Shown here: positions 9,167 through 17,319 of the stretch, piece by piece | Numbering within the stretch: the first letter of the stretch is position 1 | Layout: the number at the start of each line of letters is the position of its first letter | Assembly (NCBI GenBank): GCA_030680835.1 | Contig: JAUXUD010000077.1 | Span: forward strand, 1-64,000 | From: Bacteroidota bacterium | GTDB taxonomy: Bacteria > Bacteroidota > Bacteroidia > UKL13-3 | Length of the DNA stretch: 64,000 bases | Reading direction: 5' to 3' | Notes under the pieces: generated by a model | What the model saw: the letters and a program-made list of their open reading frames with translations, nothing else | What the model was told of the DNA's origin: nothing | Database searches by the model: none | Translations under genes and position numbers: made by a program

Positions 9167-10336
9167 ATGATAAAGCGTTTACTTACTCCTGATTTAAAGC
9201 GTTTACTTGGTAAATTTCCGGCAGTTGCAATTTTGGGTCCACGTCAGGTTGGAAAAACTACAATAGCCAGATATCTGAGTAAACAGATAAAATCAAAGAC
9301 AATTTATCTTGATTTAGAGAACCCAATCGACCGTGCTAAGCTGGCAGATGCGTACTCGTTTTTTTTAGCATATAGCAATTACTGTGTAGTTTTAGATGAA
9401 ATACAGGTAATGCCGAAACTTTTTTCTGTTTTACGGTCTGCCATTGATAATAAGAGGAAAAACGGGCGGTTTATTTTATTGGGTTCAGCATCACCGGAAC
9501 TGGTAAAGGGGGCATCAGAATCTTTGGCAGGACGTATTTATTTTACTGAGTTAAGTCCAATACATCTCAATGAATTAACAACAGCCTCTCACATCAAAAA
9601 ACACTGGTTTCGGGGTGGATTCCCAAAGGCATTGCTTCCGGCTTCCAACAAAGATTATATAGATTGGATGGACTCTTTTATCAAGAGTTATATCGAGCGG
9701 GATTTAAACGCATTATTTGGGGTAACTTTTTCGGTTTCAACAATGCGAAATTTTTGGAGCATGCTGGCACACACACAGGGAGGTATTTTTAACGCTGAAA
9801 GTTTTGCCCGTTCATTGGGGGTAACTGCCCCAACTATTAATCGTTATCTTGATTTTTTAGAGGGTGCGTTTATAATATACAAATTGCCTGCATTTTTCGT
9901 AAATACAAAAAAACGTCTGGTTAAATCCCCTAAAGTGTATATCCGGGATACCGGCATTCTGCATCGTTTACACATGATTGGCAAGGCAGAAGATTTAAAC
10001 GGGCATATTGTCGTAGGGTCATCATGGGAATCATACGTGGTTGAACAAATCAGGCTCAATTTGAATAATGGATTACAACTTTTTTTTTATCGGACACATG
10101 CAGGCGCTGAATGCGATTTGCTCATTGTGAAAGGCCACCTTCCAATAGCATGTATAGAAATTAAGTTGTCTAATTTGCCGGTCATTAAAAGGGGCTTTTA
10201 TGAATCGGCGCTCGATTTGAAAGTAAAAAGACTGTTTGTATTAACACCCGGATCGGATGATTATTTGTTAAAATCAGGAATGCGGGTTTGTAACCTGACT
10301 GATTTTTTAAAAAAACATCTCAAAAAAATAAAATAG
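9167..10336 (+). CDS. AAA ATPase with DUF4143 (PD-(D/E)XK-like) C-terminus
   Basis: An ATP-binding protein of the AAA_14/DUF4143 type. Walker A GPRQVGKTT lies at residues 24-32, Walker B YCVVLDEIQ near 73-81, and an LLGSASPEL sensor follows. A middle segment (NAESFARSLGVTAPTINRYLDFLE) looks like a winged helix. The C-terminal AECDLLI ... ACIEIKLS (about 313-335) has the D-x(n)-ExK spacing of PD-(D/E)XK nuclease folds. Such genes often occur in multiple copies and their role is poorly known. This one is bracketed by related palindromes, and its last codons run into the first unit of the downstream array. A target or nuclease activity is inference only. Confidence 0.9.
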   Translation: MIKRLLTPDLKRLLGKFPAVAILGPRQVGKTTIARYLSKQIKSKTIYLDLENPIDRAKLADAYSFFLAYSNYCVVLDEIQVMPKLFSVLRSAIDNKRKNGRFILLGSASPELVKGASESLAGRIYFTELSPIHLNELTTASHIKKHWFRGGFPKALLPASNKDYIDWMDSFIKSYIERDLNALFGVTFSVSTMRNFWSMLAHTQGGIFNAESFARSLGVTAPTINRYLDFLEGAFIIYKLPAFFVNTKKRLVKSPKVYIRDTGILHRLHMIGKAEDLNGHIVVGSSWESYVVEQIRLNLNNGLQLFFYRTHAGAECDLLIVKGHLPIACIEIKLSNLPVIKRGFYESALDLKVKRLFVLTPGSDDYLLKSGMRVCNLTDFLKKHLKKIK

Positions 10337-10338
10337 CA

Positions 10339-10377
10339 ACCTTGAAAATCAAAAGTAGCATATTGGATTTTCAAGGT
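10339..10377. repeat. Palindromic repeat, array copy 2
   Basis: A 39-nt unit with ACCTTGAAAATC and GATTTTCAAGGT as perfect 12-bp outer arms. It starts 2 bp after the ATPase stop codon. The inner arm segments (AAAA on the left, TATT on the right) mismatch at one position, unlike copies 3 and 4. Confidence 0.92.
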
Positions 10378-10426
10378 AAAATAACTAACGTAAAGAGAAT
10401 ACTATTCAAAAAAAATAAAAATAATA

Positions 10427-10465
10427 ACCTTGAAAATCAAAAGTGTCATTTTGGATTTTCAAGGT
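10427..10465. repeat. Palindromic repeat, array copy 3
   Basis: A 39-nt unit starting 88 bp after copy 2. The outer 12-bp arms are perfect, and the inner AAAA pairs with TTTT across a one-base bulge. The roughly 50-bp sequence between copies is itself repeated (A-rich, containing AGAGAATACT), so the true unit is an 88-89 bp direct repeat. Confidence 0.92.
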
Positions 10466-10515
10466 AAAATTACTAACAAACAGAGAATACTGTTCTAAAA
10501 AAAATAAAAATAATA

Positions 10516-10554
10516 ACCTTGAAAATCAATAGTTACATATTGGATTTTCAAGGT
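10516..10554. repeat. Palindromic repeat, array copy 4
   Basis: A 39-nt unit starting 89 bp after copy 3. The outer arms are perfect, and the inner AATA pairs with TATT. Relative to copy 3, both sides of the stem have changed together. The unit ends 13 bp before the ATG of the DUF3109 gene and so lies in that gene's leader. Confidence 0.92.
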
Positions 10555-10567
10555 AAAAAAACAACAC

Positions 10568-11152
10568 ATGATTATAATTGGAAATACACTGGTTTCTGAA
10601 GACCTGTTTGATTACAACTTTATTTGCAACTTAACAGCTTGTAAGGGGGCCTGTTGCATAGAAGGAGAAATGGGCGCTCCGGTTCAAACTGAAGAGAAGG
10701 AAAAAATAGAAAAGGAACTCGGTTTAATCAAACCCTTTTTAACAGAACTTTCAAAAGAAGCAATTGAAACAAATGGTTTTTGTGAAAAAGATGAAGATGA
10801 TGAATGGGTGACAACCTGCCTGCCAAGCGGAGAATGTAATTTTGTAAAAAGAAATGAAGCCGGTATTTTGATGTGTGGAATGGAGCAGGCATTTTTAGCA
10901 GGAGCAACCACATTAAGAAAACCAATATCCTGTTATTTGTATCCAATCAGGTTAAGCAAAGTAGGCGATTATGAAGCCTTAAATTACAGCCGCTGGGATA
11001 TTTGCAGCGCAGCCTGTGTTCTGGGCAATCATGAGAAAGTAGCCATTTATCAGTTTTTGAAAGATCCCCTGATCTCTAAATACGGACAGGAATGGTATGC
11101 CGAACTGGAAGCGGTTGCTGAAGCCTATTATCAGGCGAAGCATAAAGATTAA
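10568..11152 (+). CDS. DUF3109 family cysteine-rich protein
   Basis: A 194-residue cytoplasmic protein that fits DUF3109. The Cys spacing is characteristic: CNLTACKGACC near residue 20, then GECNFV, LMCGMEQAF, SCYLYPIRL and ICSAACVLG. The pattern resembles YkgJ-type metal (zinc or iron) binding domains. The biochemical role of the family is not known to me. The start codon is 13 bp after the last palindrome of the repeat array, so the array may influence its expression. Confidence 0.88.
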   Translation: MIIIGNTLVSEDLFDYNFICNLTACKGACCIEGEMGAPVQTEEKEKIEKELGLIKPFLTELSKEAIETNGFCEKDEDDEWVTTCLPSGECNFVKRNEAGILMCGMEQAFLAGATTLRKPISCYLYPIRLSKVGDYEALNYSRWDICSAACVLGNHEKVAIYQFLKDPLISKYGQEWYAELEAVAEAYYQAKHKD

Positions 11153-11254
11153 AGCGGTAACTTAATTATTCCTTAATAATTGGTTTATTAATAAAACTTA
11201 AAGTTTAGGGATAGCGTTCTAAACATAAATTTGAATTAATAAATCAAACAGATT

Positions 11255-14161
11255 ATGAACATATTTTCAAATCTTGTGTTTAGATATAATCGCATTTTAT
11301 TTCTAATTGTTTTTGCCTCTCTTTTTTATATTAACGCTTCGGCATCGCATCTTGAAGGAAACGAAATTTCTTATACCTGTACGAGTCCAGGAATATACTT
11401 GCTTAAATTGAAGTTATATCGTAGTTGTAGCGGGTGGGAAGTTTGTCCAAACTGTCCTTCAAATTTGAACTCTTGTAGTAATACAATAAATGTTTTAGGG
11501 AAATCGGGCATTTATAATGGAGTTAGTTTCGGAAATGTTCCTTTGCTTATAGTTCCCAATACTCCGGTATTAGATGCGATTCAATTATGTTCGGGATTAA
11601 AATCAATTTGCAATAATTGTGGTACCCGAACTCCTGGAACTTTTAGTCCGGGAATAGAAATATATACGTTTCAGGGTTATTTTTCGGTATCGTCAATACC
11701 AGCGGCTTGTTGTGAGATTGCTTTTGTAAACTACAGTTGTTGTAAAAATATTGTAATAACCACATTAGCTAATCCTTCAGCTTTAAATGTTTATACTGAG
11801 GCAGTATTAAACCGTTGTGATACTGCAGGTAATTCTTCTCCGGTTTTCTCAAGCCCACCTGTTATTTATAGCTGTTCAGGACAAGACTTTTCTTATAATA
11901 TGGGGGCCACTGATCCGGATGGAGATTCATTAAGTTATGGTTTGGGAACAGCTTTAGAATCATTTAATGTACCCGCACCTTATGCTCCTGGTTTTAGTCC
12001 TACCGCTCCTTTTCAATATTTTGGTTTCCCATTTCAAGGTAATGGAAATTCATTTTTTGGTATGTATATAGATGCAATTACCGGAGATGTAAGATTCAGA
12101 CCCATTGGAAATTTTGTAGCTGTATTTATTCTTGAAATAAAACAATGGCGAAAAATTAATAATATACTAACTCTTGTAGGAACCACACGCCGTGATGTTG
12201 ATTTCTTTAGTTCTTTCTGTTCCCCAAACAACCCTCCCGAATTTAAAACATATAATGATAGTGTATCGGCACCCACATCAAATTATAATTTTAGTTTTTG
12301 TGCAGGGGAAAGGACCTGCAAAATAATAACTGTGCGTGATGTTGATCAGGACAGTACAGTAATAAGCTGGAACTCTCCTGGTTCTTTGATACAAAAAGGC
12401 GCCACTTTTTTACCTGCTTATAGTGGCTTAAAGCCCAGGCAGGATAGTTTTATTTTTTGCTGGACTCCATCACTTACTGATATAAATAATAACCGTCCAT
12501 ATTATTTTTTATTAACAGGGTTTGATAATAAATGTCAGGTACTCGGCCGCGTTCAAAGAACGTTTTCTGTAACTGTAAAAACGCCTGTTTTGGCTCAAAT
12601 AACGAAATTAAATTCTTCATGTAAAACCTATAGGTTTGGTTATAACAGGATTGGGCCCAAAACCGGGAACATAACATGGAATTTAGAAAATCTTCCAGGC
12701 TTAAATACTTTTTCAACATACACAGGCGATACTATTTTAAGCCATTCATTTGCACAACATGGAATTCATAAAATACGGTTAATTCTGGCCGCAACACCAA
12801 CCTCTTGTGAAACAATTATTGAAGATACAGTTATGGTACCGGATATGGGTTCAGGTTTGCTCAGCGTTTTTCCAAATGTAATAATTGGTGACAGTATAGT
12901 ATGTAAAGGAAAGATTTACTCCTATCGTTCTGATACCATAAGTTCCATTTATACCTATCAATGGCAGCTACCATACGGATGGATGTTGTATTCAGGACAA
13001 GGCACCAGTCAGATAAATGTAATAACTGGCAGCAACAGTGGGTTGGTGGGTGTAAGTATTATGGATAATTGCAATACCAGTTTAATACGAACACGTTCCG
13101 TTACTATATTTCCTGATCCCATTACTCCTGCTATTATTTATGGAAATGAAACCCCTTGCAGGGGCAGTGAACAAAGCTATTACAGCAATATTATAAGTGG
13201 TGTGCAATATTATTTATGGCAGGTCCCTTCGGGCTATACAATTGTAAGCGGACAAGGAACCAATCTGTTAAAAGTAATGATTGGTTTAAATCAGGGACCC
13301 ATTATTTTAAAAACAATTGTGGGATGCGATACAAGTGGAGCGGGGATTTTACTGATAAGACCTTTTGCTGCTATCCAACCCAATTTTATTGATGGCGACA
13401 GTGTTTATTGCCCGGGTATAAACAAGATGTATTCATTAACAGGTACTGCAAGTGGTCATTCTTATCTCTGGACATTGCCAGCAGGTTGGAGTATAGTAAG
13501 CGGTCAGGGTTATGGAAGTATCATCGCGAACACATCAGGTGCCGGTGGGATTTTAAAGGTGAAAGCAATATATGGTTGTGATACCTCTATAGCTATTGAA
13601 AAAGTGGTAAATGTTATTCCCAAACCTGTTATTGGTCAGAACATACAGGGACCCGATACAATTACAGGTGTTGGCTCAACCCATGTATTTAATATTTTGC
13701 CCGAACCCGGAGCATTGAGTTATAACTGGCAGATTCCTCCGGGATGGAGCATCAATTCGGGCCAGGGAACTCCAAATCTTACTTTGTCAAATAACAACTC
13801 GTCGGGAACCATTTGGCTTAAAATGACTTTTGACTGTGACTATAAAGATAGTCTAAGCAAATACATCATATATCAGAATTCTACTGCTTCATCTGGAAAA
13901 TTATTGTATGAGCAGGATTTTAATTTTTATCCGAATCCAAGTAATGGAATTATATTTATTAACTATAATGGCATGTATAATGGAACTTATAAAATGAGCA
14001 TTTTAACTGCTGAAGGTAAAGAAGTGTATACCAAAACCATTGATTTTGATGGCAGCAATATCCGGCAAATTAACCTGGATATGCTGGGTTCGGGAGCATT
14101 CTTTATAAAGATACAGGGTGCAAATGGACAGTGGCAAAAACCTATATTGCTCGTTAAATAA
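11255..14161 (+). CDS. Large secreted protein with PKD-like repeats and T9SS sorting domain
   Basis: A 968-residue exported protein. The signal peptide (about 1-30, LFLIVFASLF ... ASA) is followed by a Cys-rich N-terminal region opening with HLEGNEISYTC, common in Bacteroidota surface proteins. From about residue 545 there are four units of roughly 80 residues, each with a [FY]xWxxPxGWxxxSGQG-type core (YQWQLPYGW, YLWQVPSGY, YLWTLPAGW, YNWQIPPGW). These are PKD-like beta-sandwich domains. The C-terminus (FYPNPSNGIIFI ... GAFFIKIQG) is a type A T9SS sorting domain. Adhesion or another surface role is likely but not shown. No enzyme domain was seen. Confidence 0.85.
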   Translation: MNIFSNLVFRYNRILFLIVFASLFYINASASHLEGNEISYTCTSPGIYLLKLKLYRSCSGWEVCPNCPSNLNSCSNTINVLGKSGIYNGVSFGNVPLLIVPNTPVLDAIQLCSGLKSICNNCGTRTPGTFSPGIEIYTFQGYFSVSSIPAACCEIAFVNYSCCKNIVITTLANPSALNVYTEAVLNRCDTAGNSSPVFSSPPVIYSCSGQDFSYNMGATDPDGDSLSYGLGTALESFNVPAPYAPGFSPTAPFQYFGFPFQGNGNSFFGMYIDAITGDVRFRPIGNFVAVFILEIKQWRKINNILTLVGTTRRDVDFFSSFCSPNNPPEFKTYNDSVSAPTSNYNFSFCAGERTCKIITVRDVDQDSTVISWNSPGSLIQKGATFLPAYSGLKPRQDSFIFCWTPSLTDINNNRPYYFLLTGFDNKCQVLGRVQRTFSVTVKTPVLAQITKLNSSCKTYRFGYNRIGPKTGNITWNLENLPGLNTFSTYTGDTILSHSFAQHGIHKIRLILAATPTSCETIIEDTVMVPDMGSGLLSVFPNVIIGDSIVCKGKIYSYRSDTISSIYTYQWQLPYGWMLYSGQGTSQINVITGSNSGLVGVSIMDNCNTSLIRTRSVTIFPDPITPAIIYGNETPCRGSEQSYYSNIISGVQYYLWQVPSGYTIVSGQGTNLLKVMIGLNQGPIILKTIVGCDTSGAGILLIRPFAAIQPNFIDGDSVYCPGINKMYSLTGTASGHSYLWTLPAGWSIVSGQGYGSIIANTSGAGGILKVKAIYGCDTSIAIEKVVNVIPKPVIGQNIQGPDTITGVGSTHVFNILPEPGALSYNWQIPPGWSINSGQGTPNLTLSNNNSSGTIWLKMTFDCDYKDSLSKYIIYQNSTASSGKLLYEQDFNFYPNPSNGIIFINYNGMYNGTYKMSILTAEGKEVYTKTIDFDGSNIRQINLDMLGSGAFFIKIQGANGQWQKPILLVK

Positions 14162-14256
14162 TTTTAAAACCTGGTGTGAATCGTTTGTAAAGGAGCCATT
14201 GTTTTACTTTAGATGGTAATTTTAAATCATGTTGTGCTTTTAACTTATCATTTTGC

Positions 14257-14264
14257 TACCTTTG
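14257..14264 (+). promoter_or_regulatory. Bacteroidota promoter of nnr
   Basis: TACCTTTG matches TAnnTTTG exactly, with a TTG at 14232-14234, 22 nt upstream, as the -33 box. The nnr ATG at 14274 begins 9 nt after the element. This supports that start over the TTG at 14253 used in the ORF track, which lies in the promoter. Confidence 0.7.
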
Positions 14265-14273
14265 AATCTTAAG

Positions 14274-15794
14274 ATGAAACTCCTAACAGCAAAGCAAATT
14301 CAGGATTGGGATGCTTTTACCATCAAACATGAACCCATCTCTTCTGTTGATTTAATGGAACGGGCTTCAAAAGCATTTAGCACAGTTTTTTTAAATCATC
14401 TCAATGAAGCAGGTCTGAAGTTTATTAATTCTCCGGTATTTATATTTTGCGGCTTGGGCAATAACGGGGGTGATGGGCTGGCAATTGCACGAATACTTCA
14501 TGAAGCAGGCAAGCAGCTTACTGTTTATGTTTTAAATTCAGGGGGATTGCCATCACCTGACTTTACAATAAACTTTAAGCGATTAAAGGAATTAAGGGAA
14601 ATTGAAATAATTGAAATTGATAATGAAAAAGATTTACCCAATTTACCTGAAAATGCTATTATCATTGATGCCTTGTTTGGCACAGGTTTAAACAAACCCC
14701 TTGCAGGTATTACCGCTTTGTTGGTTCAGAGATTAAATGAAACCAATGGGTATAAAGTTTCCGTGGATATACCCAGTGGCCTTTTGGCAGATTTGACTTC
14801 GTTGGAAATGATACGGGAACATACAATCTTTAAAGCACATGATACATTTACATTTCAGGTTCCCAAACAAAGCTTTATGTTCCCTGAAACAGGAGAATTT
14901 GTTGGAAATTTCAAAGTTTTAACTATTGGATTGCATCCTGATTTTTTAAAGAGTATCCGTTCAGATTCTTTTTTTATTTCTAAAGAATGGGTTCAAGCCA
15001 ATCTGAAAAGCAGAAGTAAATTCTCACATAAAGGTTCAGCAGGTCATGCCTTAATTATAGCGGGCAGTTATGGTAAAATGGGGGCTGCTTTACTGGCCTC
15101 CAAAGCTGCCCTGAGAGCGGGTTGTGGGCTTCTTACCGCTTATATTCCAAGAGTAGGTTATACCATTTTTCAAACAGCCTTCCCCGAAGCCATGGTGCAA
15201 ACCGATGAAGAACTTTATGAAATCAGAAATTTTCCATCCACAAATGAATGGGATGCTATTGGAGTGGGTCCGGGTATGGGTGTGCATCCCAATACGGTAA
15301 AGGCATTTGGTATCTGGCTGAACCAAATAAATATACCTTTATTGATTGATGCAGACGGATTAAATGCGTGTGCAGAATTAATGAAACTGCATGCAGATTT
15401 CTCTTTTCCTAATATGGCAGTTATTACACCGCATCCAAAAGAATTTGAAAGGCTGGCAGGTAAATGTACAGATAGTTTTGAAAGACTAACAAAACAAAAA
15501 GAGTTTGCCCATAAGCACAATGTGATTGTGGTTTTAAAAGGTGCGCATACTTGTATCACTTTGCCTGATGGAGAAACGTATTTTAACTTAACAGGAAATC
15601 CATTACTGGCAACGGCTGGAAGCGGGGATGTTTTGAGCGGCATCATTACTTCTTTTTTAGCCCAGGGTTATGAACCTAAAGAGGCAGCGCTGTTAGGCGT
15701 TTACCTGCATGGAACACTGGCAAACAGACTAAAAGACAAGGGTTATAAACAAGCTGTAGCCGGAGATTTAATTGAAGAATTAAAATTTATTTAA
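14274..15794 (+). CDS. nnr: Bifunctional NAD(P)HX epimerase/dehydratase
   Basis: Repairs hydrated NADH/NADPH. The N-terminal YjeF epimerase domain (about 1-215) has FCGLGNNGGDGLAIARIL and DALFGTGL. The C-terminal ADP- or ATP-dependent dehydratase domain of the ribokinase fold has GPGMG, DADGLNA, TPHPKEFERL, LKGAHTCI and the catalytic GNPLLATAGSGDVLSGI. About 506 residues is the usual fusion length. The start is moved to the ATG at 14274 because the ORF-track start overlaps the promoter. It is convergent with the minus-strand gene 7 bp away. Confidence 0.95.
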   Translation: MKLLTAKQIQDWDAFTIKHEPISSVDLMERASKAFSTVFLNHLNEAGLKFINSPVFIFCGLGNNGGDGLAIARILHEAGKQLTVYVLNSGGLPSPDFTINFKRLKELREIEIIEIDNEKDLPNLPENAIIIDALFGTGLNKPLAGITALLVQRLNETNGYKVSVDIPSGLLADLTSLEMIREHTIFKAHDTFTFQVPKQSFMFPETGEFVGNFKVLTIGLHPDFLKSIRSDSFFISKEWVQANLKSRSKFSHKGSAGHALIIAGSYGKMGAALLASKAALRAGCGLLTAYIPRVGYTIFQTAFPEAMVQTDEELYEIRNFPSTNEWDAIGVGPGMGVHPNTVKAFGIWLNQINIPLLIDADGLNACAELMKLHADFSFPNMAVITPHPKEFERLAGKCTDSFERLTKQKEFAHKHNVIVVLKGAHTCITLPDGETYFNLTGNPLLATAGSGDVLSGIITSFLAQGYEPKEAALLGVYLHGTLANRLKDKGYKQAVAGDLIEELKFI

Positions 15795-15801
15795 AAATTT
15801 G

Positions 15802-16278
15802 TTATAGCCTTAATTTTTCAAGTTCTTTTGTATAATCATATTGTAGATCTTCATGCAGTTTACTTAAATCTTTTGCAATTTTTTCCAATAAACGTTCATA
15901 CAAATTAAAAAGGGGATTGTATTTTTTTATCTGGAGCGGAGCATCTTTTAAAAGCCTACAATAGTATAACATCAATTCTATTTCGGTTTGTTTGTTGCCC
16001 GAATATTGTATGTATTGTTTGGTAATCCGCAAAGTTTTTCTTAAATATTTGGTAGTAAAAAATAAATTATTAACCGGCATTTCTATATATCTTTCACTTA
16101 TTATTGTTTTCACTTTTTCGATATAAGCGCCTTCATCATGCGCTTCAAACAACAGGTAATTTGCCAGTTCCTTATTAACCTTTTTGAACCGGGCAATCCG
16201 CAGGCAGATTTCAATCAGACGTGGCTGGCTGAGATGAGAAAGTTCTTTTTTTATATCGGCAAGAGATGCTGATTTCAT
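15802..16278 (-). CDS. Conserved-looking protein of unknown function
   Basis: I do not recognise this 158-residue protein. It is rich in Lys, Leu and Glu, without a signal peptide or membrane segment, and reads as mostly helical (ADIKKELSHLSQPRLIEICLR at the start, long charged helices at the end). Its ATG overlaps the stop codon of the preceding epimerase gene (ATGA, 4 bp), so it is translated as part of that operon. Codon use and composition match its neighbours, which supports a real gene. Confidence 0.75.
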   Translation of the reverse strand: MKSASLADIKKELSHLSQPRLIEICLRIARFKKVNKELANYLLFEAHDEGAYIEKVKTIISERYIEMPVNNLFFTTKYLRKTLRITKQYIQYSGNKQTEIELMLYYCRLLKDAPLQIKKYNPLFNLYERLLEKIAKDLSKLHEDLQYDYTKELEKLRL

Positions 16279-17264
16279 GTTGTTTTGGTGAAATATCCGT
16301 TTTCTTCCTTTAATAAATTATAGGGTTCATTGGCAACAATTAAGCAGCCATCCAGATCTGCATAATTTGTGTTGGCACATAAATTCCAGGCACTACTTAT
16401 TCCTAATGTAGTTTCAACCATACACCCCACCATGGTTTCCATTTTACGTTTACGAGCCTCGTTTAAAATACGCAGGCCATTCAGGTAACCTCCTGCTTTC
16501 ATCAGTTTCATATTTATACCGTTAAATTGTTGCTGCAGCAAATCAAAATCGGGTTGATCTAATACACTTTCATCGGCCATTAATGGAAATGGACAATGTT
16601 TTTTCAGATAAAGATATTCTTCCTTCATGGAGGCTGGCAGGGGCTGTTCAATAAATGCAATATGCAGGTGTTTGAGCCTTTGTAAAAAGTTTATCAGCAA
16701 ATCTACATCTTTCCATGCTTCATTGGCATCTATCATAATGGGCACGCTGCAAATTTTATTTAGGGCATTCAAATGCTCAATGGCTCCTTCTTCACTTACT
16801 TTGATTTTTATATGCCCGAATCGGCCCAGTTGATGGGAGTTAAAAAATGTCTCAATTTCAGCAATATCCATAATGGGCAAAGTATAGCAGGAGGCTACTA
16901 TTGATGGGTTTGGCGTTTCCAATAACTCAAAAATGCTTTTATTCTCTTTTTTACAGAGCATATGAATATAGGCTGATTCGATCCCAAAACGCAATGCATT
17001 GGGGAGCTTTATTTTCCCCAATAAGTTAGTTAAATCATCCAATGATTTTACAGCCAGGGATTCTGAATTCAGAAATTTATAAAAGTTTTCTAAAACGTTT
17101 TCAGGAGTTTCATTATAACGTATATTGGGAGCTACTTCTCCAATCCCGATAAATTTTCCTTCGCAGGCTTCTACTATAAAATTTTCCTTGAAACTGCTCT
17201 CATTTCTTGAAATTTTCCAGGTATATTTAAGTTCAAGCTGAATTTTTTTGATGCTCCATTCCAT
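16275..17264 (-). CDS. Enolase-superfamily dipeptide epimerase-like protein
   Basis: A 329-residue enolase-superfamily member of the muconate-lactonizing/dipeptide epimerase subgroup. The catalytic lysine pair is in HIKIKVSEE. The metal ligands are in MIDANEAW, FIEQPLP and MADESV, and the second catalytic Lys in NMKLMKAGG. L-Ala-D/L-Glu epimerases of this type recycle murein peptides, and that is the most likely role. O-succinylbenzoate synthase is the main alternative, but no menaquinone genes adjoin it. It lies 55 bp after the FAD oxidoreductase on the same strand. Confidence 0.82.
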   Translation of the reverse strand: MEWSIKKIQLELKYTWKISRNESSFKENFIVEACEGKFIGIGEVAPNIRYNETPENVLENFYKFLNSESLAVKSLDDLTNLLGKIKLPNALRFGIESAYIHMLCKKENKSIFELLETPNPSIVASCYTLPIMDIAEIETFFNSHQLGRFGHIKIKVSEEGAIEHLNALNKICSVPIMIDANEAWKDVDLLINFLQRLKHLHIAFIEQPLPASMKEEYLYLKKHCPFPLMADESVLDQPDFDLLQQQFNGINMKLMKAGGYLNGLRILNEARKRKMETMVGCMVETTLGISSAWNLCANTNYADLDGCLIVANEPYNLLKEENGYFTKTT

Positions 17265-17319
17265 ACCTGCAATTTATTGTGTGTTTGTAAATAAAAGTAA
17301 ATTTATTGTTCACCAAAAT

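Noticed and set aside
10339-10554. A possible short CRISPR array (three 39-nt repeats with 49-50 nt spacers).
   Set aside because: The spacers are near-identical copies of each other and no cas gene is nearby. The unit is an 88-89 bp direct repeat with a palindrome, not a repeat-spacer array.
15215-15646. A 143-codon minus-strand ORF inside nnr.
   Set aside because: It lies opposite the conserved dehydratase domain and has no recognisable domain.
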